64,000 nucleotides of DNA, taken from NCBI RefSeq assembly GCF_937903345.1, contig NZ_CALCZQ010000062.1, forward strand, positions 1-64,000. Direction: 5' to 3'. The notes beneath the pieces are model-generated. The model saw only the letters and a program-made list of their open reading frames with translations. It was not told where the DNA came from and did not search any database. Both the position numbers and the translations under genes were made by a program. The stretch's first letter is position 1. Every line of letters starts with the position of its first letter. The stretch comes from an uncultured Emticicia sp. GTDB lineage: Bacteria; Bacteroidota; Bacteroidia; Cytophagales; Spirosomataceae. Positions 27,480 through 37,182 of the stretch are shown here, one piece after another.

Positions 27480-28526
27480 ATGAATACAACCCACAAAAAT
27501 AGTTCAAAAATCAGATGTCTTTTGAATCTAAAAACTACTTTTTTCATTACGCTAATTTTCTATGCCAATGCTCTTAATTCCTATGCTCAAAATAAAATAA
27601 CTTCAGCAGATGAAAAAAAAATCAAACTAATTGCTTCAGGAATTGTCGGTGATTTAGCAGATATTTATAATCAACTTTTAGATGCAGACTCAGAAGATAG
27701 AAATAGGATTATCAGCAATCTTACGCTTCCAGGAACAAAAGCACAAATTTTTGAAAGTGACTTAATACTAATTAAGGACGACTTCCTTACTCGTTCTAAT
27801 ACAAGTAATGATATTCCGCCAAAAAGGGTTGATATTTATTTTAATGATATTTGTAGCAATTATGGGAGAAAAGCAAACGGTGATTATAACAACGAAGGCA
27901 AATTAGTCTCAATTACAAATATAATTCCTTCAAAAGTTTTAGCAATTTCGCCACAATCTCCTATTTTTATTAAAGTTTTCTTTGAGGTTAATTACGAAGG
28001 TATCGACGAACGCACCAAATTAGCCTTTAAACAACCTGCTCTCAGAGTAGCTGAATTTGCCGTTTCAAAAATAAAAAATAGCTGGACGGTAGTAATAAAT
28101 ACAATTAGATTTTCGAAAGGAGAAGAAGAAAACGACACTAATTTAGAAAGAAATGTAATCATATTGCCAGTTGAGTCAAAAGATGCTGTTCAAGATATAT
28201 TTATCGAAGAGAAGAAAAAAGTATTTCAAAATCCTTATTTACAAGCATATAAAAGTGAAGGAAAATGGGGTCTAATAAATTTAGATGAAAATGACAAAAT
28301 ACTAATAAAACCAACCTATGATTATATAGACTATTTTACTGACGATGGTTTAGCATTAGTCAATATTGATGGGATGTGGGGCTACGCTGATTTAGTAGGG
28401 AGAATTGTAATACAATGTGAATATGATAATGCCGAACCATTTAGTAAAGAGAAAAAAGGAAAAGCGAGAGTCTTTAAAGGATTAGAAAATTTTCTTATTG
28501 ATAAATATGGCACAAAAACAAGATAG
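27480..28526 (+). CDS. Exported WG-repeat protein
   Basis: From the ATG at 27480 this protein has 348 residues with a signal region (LIFYANALNSYAQ). Other in-frame starts at 27423 (TTG) and 27453 (ATG) only lengthen the N-terminus. The N-terminal domain (about 40-210) has an NTF2-like look, similar to the end of the 24752 gene (FIKVFFEVNYEG, SWTVVINTIRFSK). At the C-terminus are WG repeats (SEGKWGLINLDENDKILI, IDGMWGYADLVGRIVI). WG repeats occur in secreted and effector proteins of unknown role. It closes the run of exported genes that began at 19386. Confidence 0.7.
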   Translation: MNTTHKNSSKIRCLLNLKTTFFITLIFYANALNSYAQNKITSADEKKIKLIASGIVGDLADIYNQLLDADSEDRNRIISNLTLPGTKAQIFESDLILIKDDFLTRSNTSNDIPPKRVDIYFNDICSNYGRKANGDYNNEGKLVSITNIIPSKVLAISPQSPIFIKVFFEVNYEGIDERTKLAFKQPALRVAEFAVSKIKNSWTVVINTIRFSKGEEENDTNLERNVIILPVESKDAVQDIFIEEKKKVFQNPYLQAYKSEGKWGLINLDENDKILIKPTYDYIDYFTDDGLALVNIDGMWGYADLVGRIVIQCEYDNAEPFSKEKKGKARVFKGLENFLIDKYGTKTR

Positions 28527-28664
28527 AGATATCTAAACTATTTAGTCGACAAAACCTTTTACTTTCATTTGTTGCAAGATTTTTGGTCCTTCATCAATTT
28601 TTGAAATGGTCATTTAAAAATTTACTTTAAATAAAATTATATTGTTAAATATAGTTAAGTAATT

Positions 28665-28712
28665 AGACAATACTAATCGAAAAATTGAAATGATTTAACT
28701 TATTAATTTCAG
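28665..28712 (+). repeat. Dispersed 3'-associated repeat, copy D (short)
   Basis: This copy starts AGACAATACTAATCGAAA and continues AATTGAAATGATTTAACTT before losing similarity. It lies about 140 bases after the WG-repeat gene and in its direction. The rest of 28527-28877 shows no gene; the promoter of the following lipoprotein gene should be there but I could not place it. Confidence 0.5.
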
Positions 28713-28877
28713 TAGGCCTTTTTTCTCAGTAATTAATTGTAATAAACAAACATTCATCGATGAACATTTTGTAATCGTTTATTGAACTTCATGCTAGAGC
28801 TTCTTCAAAGTTAAACGAGAAGCAATAATCCCTTTATATCTTACTATTATCCTTTAAATTTTATTTCAAATATTGCT

Positions 28878-30683
28878 ATGAAGTTATTCTTTTTATCAAT
28901 TATCTTAATAATTTTACAGCTTTCGTGTACAAAAGAAATTATTCAACATCAATTAATTGTAAGTGTAACACCAATCGAAGGAGGAATTGTTACGCCTTCT
29001 TCTAGTTCATACGAGAAAGGCCAATCAGTACAACTTCTAGCTACCCCTGCAAGTAACTATGTGTTCAAGGAATGGACAGGTGATTTGTCAGGTTCCATTA
29101 ATCCAAGTACTTTGATAATAGACAATAACAAGGTAATTTCATGCTTATTTGTAAAACGCCAATTTCCGTTGAATCTTACTGTGGAGGGAAGTGGTAGTGT
29201 AAAAGAGGAAATTATTGGTGTATCTGCACGGTCTCAATATCCTTCCGGAACAACTGTTAGATTAAGCCCTCAGCCCTTAGAAGGATGGGAATTTAGTGGT
29301 TGGACTGGAGATGTAATAAGCATAAGTAATCCTTTAGATATAAAAATTGAAAAGGCGATTAGTTTGAAGGCATTCTTCCAACAAATTAAGTTTCCAGGAT
29401 ATAAAGTTGACCCTAATGCTCGAAAATTAGGAACTGACTATTGGGAAAACTCAACACTTCCTTCAGACCTAATTGTGGCTGTTTTTCAAAAAAATTATGA
29501 AAATATACACCCTTCTGGTGCATATGCCGGTTGGACAGTATCAATTTGTAATGGCGATTTTAATAATGATGGGTATATGGACGTATTTAATGCTGGTTCA
29601 GCTCATGGTGGAAAAAAAGAGAACCTTACGTTTTTAATTTGGAATCCATCCAAAACAATTTTTGAGGAAAAAAATCTAATTAATGATAAAATAAATTTCG
29701 TAGGTAATCCAAGATTAGTAACACCTGTATATCTTAATTCAGATAACTATGTTGATTTAGTAATTCATGGAATGAGAGATGAAGCAAGTGACCTGAATCC
29801 AAATGAACCAGTTTCTATTTGTTTAAGCGATGGAAAAGGTGGTTATGATATTACAAAATTAGATTTAGAACCAAAATCATTAGCCAATCAATTTGGACAC
29901 GAATGGGGTGATGTTGAAGATGTCAATGGAGATGGCTTACCAGATTTATTTGTTTCCGCTAATTCACACTCTTATATATTTTGGGGAATAAGTACATTCC
30001 CATACTTTACAAATATAAATTTTGCTCATTTTTCATCCGACACAAAAAATTTTGTATCGGATAATTCCTTTGGCGAAGTTGTACCATCAGGAGCAGGTGC
30101 TGTTTATGGAGGAGTATTTTTAGATGTAAATAAAGACGGACAAAAAGATTTGTTATTGGCGGTTGGAGAAGGCGAACCAGATGGAAAAAATAATCAACAA
30201 AGGGTGCTTCTAAATAAAGGTAAAGGAAGATTTAATGAAACAGGCCTTATAAAATTACCTTTATTCTCAATGGAAATAAATGCTGGAATTAACCAATTTG
30301 ATTATAAAGTTGATGATTTAAATGAAGACGGAAGATTAGATATTATTGCTGTAAACTCGGTAAAATATAGTCAATGGAATATAGTCATTTATATGCAACA
30401 GATTGATGGAAGTTTTGTGATTGATAACAGTTGGGTTGAATATAACATAAATACTAATTCAAGACCGTCGTTCAAAACACGTCTAATATTTTATGATTTT
30501 AATGGGGATGGAAGAAAAGATATAAGCTATATAAACTCGGCAACCGAACCATATTATAGACTCCAGAATAATCCATTATTAACTAAATCTGTCTTCATTA
30601 GAGTTGGAAATAAGTTTGTGGAAAAAGACTATTATCAATTTGATACCTTCGCTAAACAATTAAAAGAAAAGTATTATAAGTAA
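28878..30683 (+). CDS. Lipoprotein with InlB-like B-repeats and FG-GAP propeller
   Basis: This 601-residue protein has a lipoprotein signal (lipobox LQLSC, Cys at about 17). Two divergent InlB B-repeat-like domains (about 25-165) each have GGIVTPSSSSYEKG or GSGSVKEEI followed by FKEWTGDLSG or FSGWTGDVIS. A propeller with calcium-type FG-GAP/VCBS blades follows (NGDFNNDGYMDVF, DVNGDGLPDLFVSA, DVNKDGQKDLLLAVG, DLNEDGRLDIIAVNS). It is probably a surface or outer-membrane-bound binding protein. The neighbouring gene at 30820 has the same kind of propeller, so the two may bind related ligands. Confidence 0.78.
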   Translation: MKLFFLSIILIILQLSCTKEIIQHQLIVSVTPIEGGIVTPSSSSYEKGQSVQLLATPASNYVFKEWTGDLSGSINPSTLIIDNNKVISCLFVKRQFPLNLTVEGSGSVKEEIIGVSARSQYPSGTTVRLSPQPLEGWEFSGWTGDVISISNPLDIKIEKAISLKAFFQQIKFPGYKVDPNARKLGTDYWENSTLPSDLIVAVFQKNYENIHPSGAYAGWTVSICNGDFNNDGYMDVFNAGSAHGGKKENLTFLIWNPSKTIFEEKNLINDKINFVGNPRLVTPVYLNSDNYVDLVIHGMRDEASDLNPNEPVSICLSDGKGGYDITKLDLEPKSLANQFGHEWGDVEDVNGDGLPDLFVSANSHSYIFWGISTFPYFTNINFAHFSSDTKNFVSDNSFGEVVPSGAGAVYGGVFLDVNKDGQKDLLLAVGEGEPDGKNNQQRVLLNKGKGRFNETGLIKLPLFSMEINAGINQFDYKVDDLNEDGRLDIIAVNSVKYSQWNIVIYMQQIDGSFVIDNSWVEYNINTNSRPSFKTRLIFYDFNGDGRKDISYINSATEPYYRLQNNPLLTKSVFIRVGNKFVEKDYYQFDTFAKQLKEKYYK

Positions 30684-30819
30684 ATGAAAAAGGAATAATT
30701 AAAGAATGATCAGCATAAATTAGAATTTATCTGGTATATTGATCAATTGATTTAAACAAAAATTTTTGTTTCTAAAATATCTTTTTCCTGATTAATTTAG
30801 ATTTTATTAAAAATTTAAT

Positions 30820-32217
30820 ATGCGTACCCTACTAAAAATTTTCGGATTGTTTTGTCTAATGTTTTCTTGCTCAAAAACAACAGCACCTATTCCAATCTTA
30901 CAAGACCCTAGCAAACCAGTAGTAGGCACACCTCTTCCAATTATAATTTTAAAATCATTCGATTATGATATTGATTTTACGGGGATAGATTTTGGGCCAA
31001 ATGGCCTTGCAGGACAAATAGATCAAAATGTGAGTCAAACCATACTTTATACAACAAAAGACGGACTTGAACATATTATTATCAATCCTGCCTATACAAA
31101 GACAACCCCTCCACTCCACTTTATTCTAAAAAATGAAAGTTGGTTGTTTGAAAATAAATATTCTGAAGCAGCTATGGATGGGTTTAGGAATTATGACCCA
31201 GTAGATAACAATGGAACTTATGTAATTGCTAATCATGGAAATGAAGTTTCAAATCCCAGACCTTATGGTGATGTTTTTGTAGTAAAGACCGTTGGAGAAA
31301 AATTAAGTTGGATAAAGATTTCAGAAGGTAAAAGTTTTTATCATAGTGCAGCAGGTGGAGATTTAGATGGAGATGGTTTGTTTGATATCTCTGCGATTCA
31401 TATGGGAACTTATACAAACTGGTTCGAAGGTCCACATTTGTACAAACAAATTTCTTCGGGTACATTTAATCAGACTAGAGGATATTTAGATACAACTGGT
31501 TTTGTTGGAAAAAATTTAGGTACAGGTTCAACGTTGATTTCTGATGTATTTGGAGATTCAAAAAACGAATTGATAATAGCAGAATATGGTTTTAACACCA
31601 CTTTTAATAAAAATTTTAGTGAACGTTATGGAATTTCCTTTTTTAATTATGATAAAACATCTGGAAAACTTAAATATATCCATGGATTACAATCTTTAGG
31701 CGTGTACTCAAATCCAGATAGAGGTACCACCTCCATCAAAACAGCCGACATTGATAAAGATGGGGATAAAGATATTTTGGTAGCAGTAGAAGGAAGTGAC
31801 GAGGTAAATGCAGTTCAAATTTTTTCGAATGATGGTACAGGTAATTTTTCTCCTGGTCAAATAATAAGTTTTAAATTTAGTGATTTCCAATTTAGAGAAT
31901 TTGAGTTGACCGACATAAATCTAGATGGCTATGTAGATATACTATTTCATTCATTTCATTATGGCAAACTTTTTAGAATAGATCCAAATAATATTTCCGC
32001 TGGTGTAAAACTTCAAAATAACATTTGGTTAAACAATAAAGGAAGCTTCGAAAAATATTCGAAAGAAATCAACATTCCAAACATAAGACCAGGCTTCCTA
32101 AAAGGCTTTTTTATTAATGGGAAATTAAAATTTGTTGGATTTGGCGAACCATCGAATAGAAACTATGCTTTTTCGAATAAATTTAAACTCTACGAAATCG
32201 TATTAAATTTATTTTAA
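30820..32217 (+). CDS. FG-GAP/VCBS propeller lipoprotein
   Basis: This 465-residue protein has a lipoprotein signal (lipobox LMFSC, Cys at about 17). It has propeller blades with Asp-rich loops (GDLDGDGLFDISAI, TADIDKDGDKDILVAVEG, DINLDGYVDILFHSF). It resembles the preceding lipoprotein but lacks the InlB-like domains. The gap of 136 bases leaves open whether they are co-transcribed. The ligand is unknown. Confidence 0.75.
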   Translation: MRTLLKIFGLFCLMFSCSKTTAPIPILQDPSKPVVGTPLPIIILKSFDYDIDFTGIDFGPNGLAGQIDQNVSQTILYTTKDGLEHIIINPAYTKTTPPLHFILKNESWLFENKYSEAAMDGFRNYDPVDNNGTYVIANHGNEVSNPRPYGDVFVVKTVGEKLSWIKISEGKSFYHSAAGGDLDGDGLFDISAIHMGTYTNWFEGPHLYKQISSGTFNQTRGYLDTTGFVGKNLGTGSTLISDVFGDSKNELIIAEYGFNTTFNKNFSERYGISFFNYDKTSGKLKYIHGLQSLGVYSNPDRGTTSIKTADIDKDGDKDILVAVEGSDEVNAVQIFSNDGTGNFSPGQIISFKFSDFQFREFELTDINLDGYVDILFHSFHYGKLFRIDPNNISAGVKLQNNIWLNNKGSFEKYSKEINIPNIRPGFLKGFFINGKLKFVGFGEPSNRNYAFSNKFKLYEIVLNLF

Positions 32218-33193
32218 AATTTCTATCTGGCCGCAAATCCCTTGCCTTTAGCCAAAGACTATAGTTTTTAAAACATGTTTAAGGAATTAAGAAGAAATAA
32301 AAACTTTAAGAAAAATCTTTAAATTATCAGAGGAAAGGTAACCGAAGTAAACAAACAGTCATTTAAAGACATTATTTTATTTGGGTGGACATTGAGTTAT
32401 CTAAACACTATTTTATCCTTCGTTTTTATAAATTTAATGAAATTTTTTCAGGAAATCGTGCGGCTAAGTTAGCATACCACACTATGTTGGATGTTTAACA
32501 AACATTTTTTTTAAAACTCCCAAACTAATGATTTTAAAGAAGCTTAAAGAGGTACATACATTATATTAAAAATTGACAATAAGCGTACTAAGACCTTTGA
32601 AAAAAACACTTATGTATTTTTGAAATTTTGCTTTTAGTAATAGTGACAATAGTAGAACCGGAACCTAACGCAAATTTTAAAAGCAGGAAAGAAAGATATA
32701 AATATTACCAAATTACTGCATTTTTAATCCCAAAAAAGGTAAGCTTATTTGCATTTTTCGAAGCCAAAAAAAACGTATATGGCGATTCAATTGCTTATAA
32801 TTTTATCCAAAGGCTTTCCGCCAATCATGGGAGAACCTGGTGCTCCATAAAAGTCGAATTTATTACATTATGCATATAATACCAAAAAAAACTATCCACG
32901 TTGATTTTTATATCCAAAATGGTTGAAGAATTAGCGGCACTTCAATTAATATTTATCTCAATTTATGCTGGATACAATAAAGTAGGTCAAAATTGAAAAT
33001 AACGCAATAATTAGGCTCTTTAATAATTTTTTTATTAGTACAATTTTTTGAAAAGTATCTATTTGAATGTTTCATTGCATTTAGTTGGGCGAATAATAGG
33101 CATTTTTTACGAAAAACTTTAACCTTTTTCAGGACAAGACTTATTTATAATTAAAATAAGTTATAAATATTTGATAGTTTAAGAATGGGATTT
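32218..33193. other. About 1 kb without a convincing gene
   Basis: Frames at 32341-32472 and 32628-32879 look weakly protein-like but have no start context, signal peptide or motif that I can recognise. They could be remnants. No member of the repeat families of this window is present. Confidence 0.35.
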
Positions 33194-33697
33194 TTAATTT
33201 TTTACACCCTCTTTGAATTTCAAAAAAACCCCAATAGTGCCATCGTGCCAAATACTTTTCCACGGAATCCCGTAATGCTTAAATCCAAGTTTTTCAAGCG
33301 TTTTCATCATTGGGTTATGTACAAATAACTCGGTTGTTGCCAAAATATTTTCCTCTAATCTGTTTGCAAGTAATAAACGTGCAATAGCGGTTGAGATTCC
33401 GAGTCCTCTACAAGTTTCACTCACAAAAAAATAACCTATTTCAAATGCAAAAACTTCTTTAAGAGATAATAATCCAGCTTTCTCAAAAGCAAGACTTTCA
33501 TTGGGTTTTAATGCCCCTATTCCAATTAATTCATCATTAACAAAGCACATAACAATTCTGCAACAAGACCGAACTTTGTCTATACTTGGTATAGTAACTT
33601 TCCCTTGTTTGGTTAAATGCTTAATAAAAACGAGTGCAATCTCGTCTGTGATATTGCTCTTTTCTACTACTCGATATACAAGACTGTTTATTTGCAT
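33194..33697 (-). CDS. GNAT-family N-acetyltransferase
   Basis: This 167-residue protein has the GNAT fold order: an N-terminal helix region, the beta strand IVMCFVNDELIGIGALKP (about 48-65), the strand AFEIGYFFVSE, and the acetyl-CoA loop TCRGLGISTAIARLLL (about 95-110, matching the R/Q-x-x-G-x-G/A pattern). The late segment NPMMKTLEKLGFKHYG fits the motif-B region. It is a cytosolic enzyme that moves an acetyl group to an unknown amine. It is the only minus-strand gene between two plus-strand blocks and does not look tied to either. Confidence 0.82.
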   Translation of the reverse strand: MQINSLVYRVVEKSNITDEIALVFIKHLTKQGKVTIPSIDKVRSCCRIVMCFVNDELIGIGALKPNESLAFEKAGLLSLKEVFAFEIGYFFVSETCRGLGISTAIARLLLANRLEENILATTELFVHNPMMKTLEKLGFKHYGIPWKSIWHDGTIGVFLKFKEGVKN

Positions 33698-33912
33698 TTA
33701 TTTTACAATCATAAATTTTATACAATTTAGGTACAAATATTATATTGAATGAACCATTAAATATTAAGATTTTGTGAATTTATGCTATCAAAATTTATAA
33801 ATCAATAAAAGTAAATCTACATTGAATCTTACGAATATTTCTAGGACATCAACTTCACAAAATCATAACGATACTATTACAATTGCTTAACTACAAATTT
33901 ACAAGACAAGCC

Positions 33913-33920
33913 TACTTTTG
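33913..33920 (+). promoter_or_regulatory. Likely -7 box of the SusC/SusD unit
   Basis: TACTTTTG fits the Bacteroidota -7 pattern TAnnTTTG and lies about 90 bases before the SusC start at 34009. No clear TTTG box was found at the usual distance upstream. Nothing else was recognised in the gap 33698-34008. Confidence 0.35.
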
Positions 33921-34008
33921 TAATTTATCTGTCTTGTATCATTACCCATTAATTTAAGATTTGAGGTATATGATTTTTGTTTCGACCATCCAAATCAATT
34001 TAAACATT

Positions 34009-37000
34009 ATGCAAAGAACACTATTTAGAGTATTACTGACTTTGATCATTTCTTTCTCCACTTTTTATAATTCCTATGCTCAAAATAGTACTGTTTCTGG
34101 TACTGTTACATCGGCATTGGGTGAATTAATTCCTGGAGTAAATATTCAGGTAAAGGGGACAAATACCGGTACTGTTACAGATAGTAATGGTGCTTTTAAA
34201 ATTAATATAAATACTGAAAAGGCGATTCTTGTAGTATCAGTTATTGGTTTTACATCACAAGAATTAGCTGTAGGTAATCGAAGTAAAATTGATATTATTT
34301 TGCAAGAAGATGCTAAAGCTTTGAATGAAGTAATTGTAACTGCTTTAGGTATAAAGCGTGAAGAAAAATCATTAGGTTTTGCTGCAACTACCATCAATGC
34401 TAATGCTGTAATTGATGCTAAATCTAACAATTGGGTGAATACCCTTTCTGGAAAAGTGGCTGGTTTGAATATTCAAGGTGTTGGTGGTGGTCCGATGGGG
34501 TCATCAAGAATTACCTTGAGAGGTGAATCTTCACTGAATCTTGAAAACAATCAAGCTTTAATTGTGGTTGACGGCGTACCAATTAGTAGCAAAATTACTG
34601 GAACTGGTTATACCTCTCATCTTTCGGCAGATAGTCCAGTTGATTATGGCTCGACTGTTTCAGACTTAAATCCAGATGATATTGAAAACGTTACAGTATT
34701 AAAAGGACCTGGTGCTACGGCACTCTATGGAAGTCGTGCAGCAGGTGGAGCTTTGGTTATTACTACAAAAACGGGGGCAAGAAAAGACCGAGGAATTGGA
34801 GTAACTTTTAACACTAATTTTAATATTGAACAAGTAAATCGTTGGCCTGATTACCAATTCGAATACGGGGAAGGACGTACAGATGTCTATTATTCCTATT
34901 TAAATAGTGCCGATGGAATCAATACGGGTACAACTGCGGCGGCTGGGCGAGCATGGGGGCCAAAGTTTAATGGTCAATCTTATTTTCAATATAATCCAGA
35001 CGCACCAGATGGTAAACCAACCGAAAGAACACCGTGGGTTGCTCATAAAGATTATATTTCAGGTTATTTTCAAACGGGAAAAACTTTTTCAAATAGCCTT
35101 TCGCTTGAAGGTGGTACAGATAAAGGTTCAGCAAGATTTTCGTTTACTCACCTAAAAAACGAATGGATTGTACCAAATACAGGCTTTGAGCGAATCAATG
35201 CTGCTTTATCGGTCAATCAACAATTATCTTCAAAATTAAAAATTACAGGAAAAGCAAATTATACCAACAAGAAAAGCGATAACCTTCCAGCTGCAGGCTA
35301 CAATAATCAATCGCTCATGTATTTTGTAATCATTGGACCTTCACCAAATGTGAAACCAGAATGGTATAAACCCTATTGGCAACCAGGTTTAGAAGGCGTG
35401 CAACAACGTAATCCATTTAATCCTGGTCCTGACAATCCATATTTGGATATGTATGAAATGCTTAATAAAATGAATAAGCATGGACTTATCGGAAATATTG
35501 CAGCCAATTACCAACTTTCAGATAAGTTTGATTTAATGCTCAGAACGGGTGTAGATATGTCGTTTGAATTCCGTTCACAGCAACGTCCTTTTAGTATGAC
35601 AAAATATCCAAGAGGGATGTTTAGAGAGCAAAATGTTTTTAGTTATGAGTCTAATACCGATTTTTTGTTGAATTATAAAGATAATTACGGAGAAAAAATC
35701 AGCATAAGAGCATCGCTTGGAGGAAATGCGATGCAGCAAACGTACGATTTTGCAGGTTTGTATGCCGACCAATTAGCTCAACCGGGTATTTATCAAATAT
35801 CAAATAGTTTAGACCAAGCGGTGGCCGACCCACTAAAGACTCGAAAGGCAATAAATAGTATTTATGCGACAACCCAATTTGCTTATGACGAAAAGGTTTT
35901 CGTGGACTTAACAGGCAGAAACGATTGGTCAAGTACTTTGCCTTTTGCTAATAATTCGTTTTTCTATCCTTCTATTAGTACGAGTTTTTTATTACATGAA
36001 TTATTTAAAATGCCGCAATCAGTTTCTTTTGCAAAAATTCGTGCTTCATGGGCTCAGGTTGGAAACGATACACGACCGTATCAAACGAATCGTTATTATG
36101 ACCGAATTTATGGTAATAACTTTACTAACCCTTCGACTTTATTTAATGCCAATCTTAAACCAGAAATCACTTCAAGTTATGAGTTTGGTATAGATCTACG
36201 TTTGCTTAAAAACCGTTTAGGTTTAGATTTAGCTTTCTATAATAATGATAGTCGTAATCAAATTTTGGCTGTTCCACTTGACCCAACCTCAGGTTTTTCA
36301 AATGCCCTTATCAATGCGGGTTTGATTAATAGCAAAGGTGTTGAAGTGAAATTAAATGGTAAAATTATCAATAGTAATGATTTCAAGTGGAATTCTACAG
36401 CTATATGGTCAAGAAATCGCAGTTATGTGCGTGAATTGGCTGAAGGAATCACTAACCAAACAATTTATAGTCATGGCGGAAACGTTACGATTGAAGCACG
36501 TGTAGGTGGATTGATGGGAGATATGTATGGCCGTGGTTTCCAACGCTCGCCCGATGGGCAAATAATTTATGGTACAAACGGATTGCCTGCTCAACTCGAC
36601 CCAACTGTAAAAAAATGGGGTAATGCTTTTGCTAATTGGAAAGCAAGTTGGTCGAATGAGTTTACCTATAAAGGTCTAAAATTTAGCGTTTTATTGGATG
36701 GACAAATGGGCGGAAGTATGTACTCTCAAACCAATCATAAAAATAATACTTTGGGCAAAACAAAAGTCACACTTCCGGGAAGAGATGGTGGATTAGTTGG
36801 TAAAGGTGTAGTTTTACAACCAGACGGTTCATTTAAACCTAATGCGGTAAAAGTAGCTGCAAGTGCTTACTACGATAATTATTACCAAATCAGTAATGCC
36901 GAAGTCAATATTTTTGACGCGTCGTTCTTAAAAATCCGTGAGGTACGTTTTGAGTTTAATTTACCTCAAAATTTGCTTAGCAAAGTTGGCATTCGTCAAA

Positions 37001-37164
37001 CAAGTGTAGCCCTGTTCGGTCGCGATTTATTCAATTTTACAAAATTCCCAGGGTTTGACCCAGAAGGAGGAAATTTGAATAATGGAACACTAACGCCTGG
37101 TGTTGAACTTACCCAATTTCCATCGGCACGCAGTATGGGAGCCAATTTGACATTTAAGTTTTAA
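34009..37164 (+). CDS. SusC/RagA-family TonB-dependent outer-membrane transporter
   Basis: This 1051-residue protein has a signal peptide (ending FYNSYAQ). A carboxypeptidase-regulatory-like domain (SGTVTSALGELIPGVNI) and the TonB-box region (EVIVTALGIKREEKSLGFA) come next. The plug domain has VLKGPGATALYGSRAAGG, and a large outer-membrane barrel ends in ANLTFKF. I start it at 34009 because earlier in-frame starts (33961, 33970) only add residues before the signal. It should import a substrate bound by the SusD partner 18 bases downstream. Family and role are firm; the substrate is not readable, but the neighbouring phosphoesterases point to a phosphorylated compound. Confidence 0.92.
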   Translation: MQRTLFRVLLTLIISFSTFYNSYAQNSTVSGTVTSALGELIPGVNIQVKGTNTGTVTDSNGAFKININTEKAILVVSVIGFTSQELAVGNRSKIDIILQEDAKALNEVIVTALGIKREEKSLGFAATTINANAVIDAKSNNWVNTLSGKVAGLNIQGVGGGPMGSSRITLRGESSLNLENNQALIVVDGVPISSKITGTGYTSHLSADSPVDYGSTVSDLNPDDIENVTVLKGPGATALYGSRAAGGALVITTKTGARKDRGIGVTFNTNFNIEQVNRWPDYQFEYGEGRTDVYYSYLNSADGINTGTTAAAGRAWGPKFNGQSYFQYNPDAPDGKPTERTPWVAHKDYISGYFQTGKTFSNSLSLEGGTDKGSARFSFTHLKNEWIVPNTGFERINAALSVNQQLSSKLKITGKANYTNKKSDNLPAAGYNNQSLMYFVIIGPSPNVKPEWYKPYWQPGLEGVQQRNPFNPGPDNPYLDMYEMLNKMNKHGLIGNIAANYQLSDKFDLMLRTGVDMSFEFRSQQRPFSMTKYPRGMFREQNVFSYESNTDFLLNYKDNYGEKISIRASLGGNAMQQTYDFAGLYADQLAQPGIYQISNSLDQAVADPLKTRKAINSIYATTQFAYDEKVFVDLTGRNDWSSTLPFANNSFFYPSISTSFLLHELFKMPQSVSFAKIRASWAQVGNDTRPYQTNRYYDRIYGNNFTNPSTLFNANLKPEITSSYEFGIDLRLLKNRLGLDLAFYNNDSRNQILAVPLDPTSGFSNALINAGLINSKGVEVKLNGKIINSNDFKWNSTAIWSRNRSYVRELAEGITNQTIYSHGGNVTIEARVGGLMGDMYGRGFQRSPDGQIIYGTNGLPAQLDPTVKKWGNAFANWKASWSNEFTYKGLKFSVLLDGQMGGSMYSQTNHKNNTLGKTKVTLPGRDGGLVGKGVVLQPDGSFKPNAVKVAASAYYDNYYQISNAEVNIFDASFLKIREVRFEFNLPQNLLSKVGIRQTSVALFGRDLFNFTKFPGFDPEGGNLNNGTLTPGVELTQFPSARSMGANLTFKF

Positions 37165-37182
37165 TCAAAAAGTATCTTGAAA

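Noticed and set aside
32628..32879. Small gene of 83 codons in the gap after the propeller lipoproteins.
   Set aside because: The composition is not clearly protein-like and it starts at a TTG without support.
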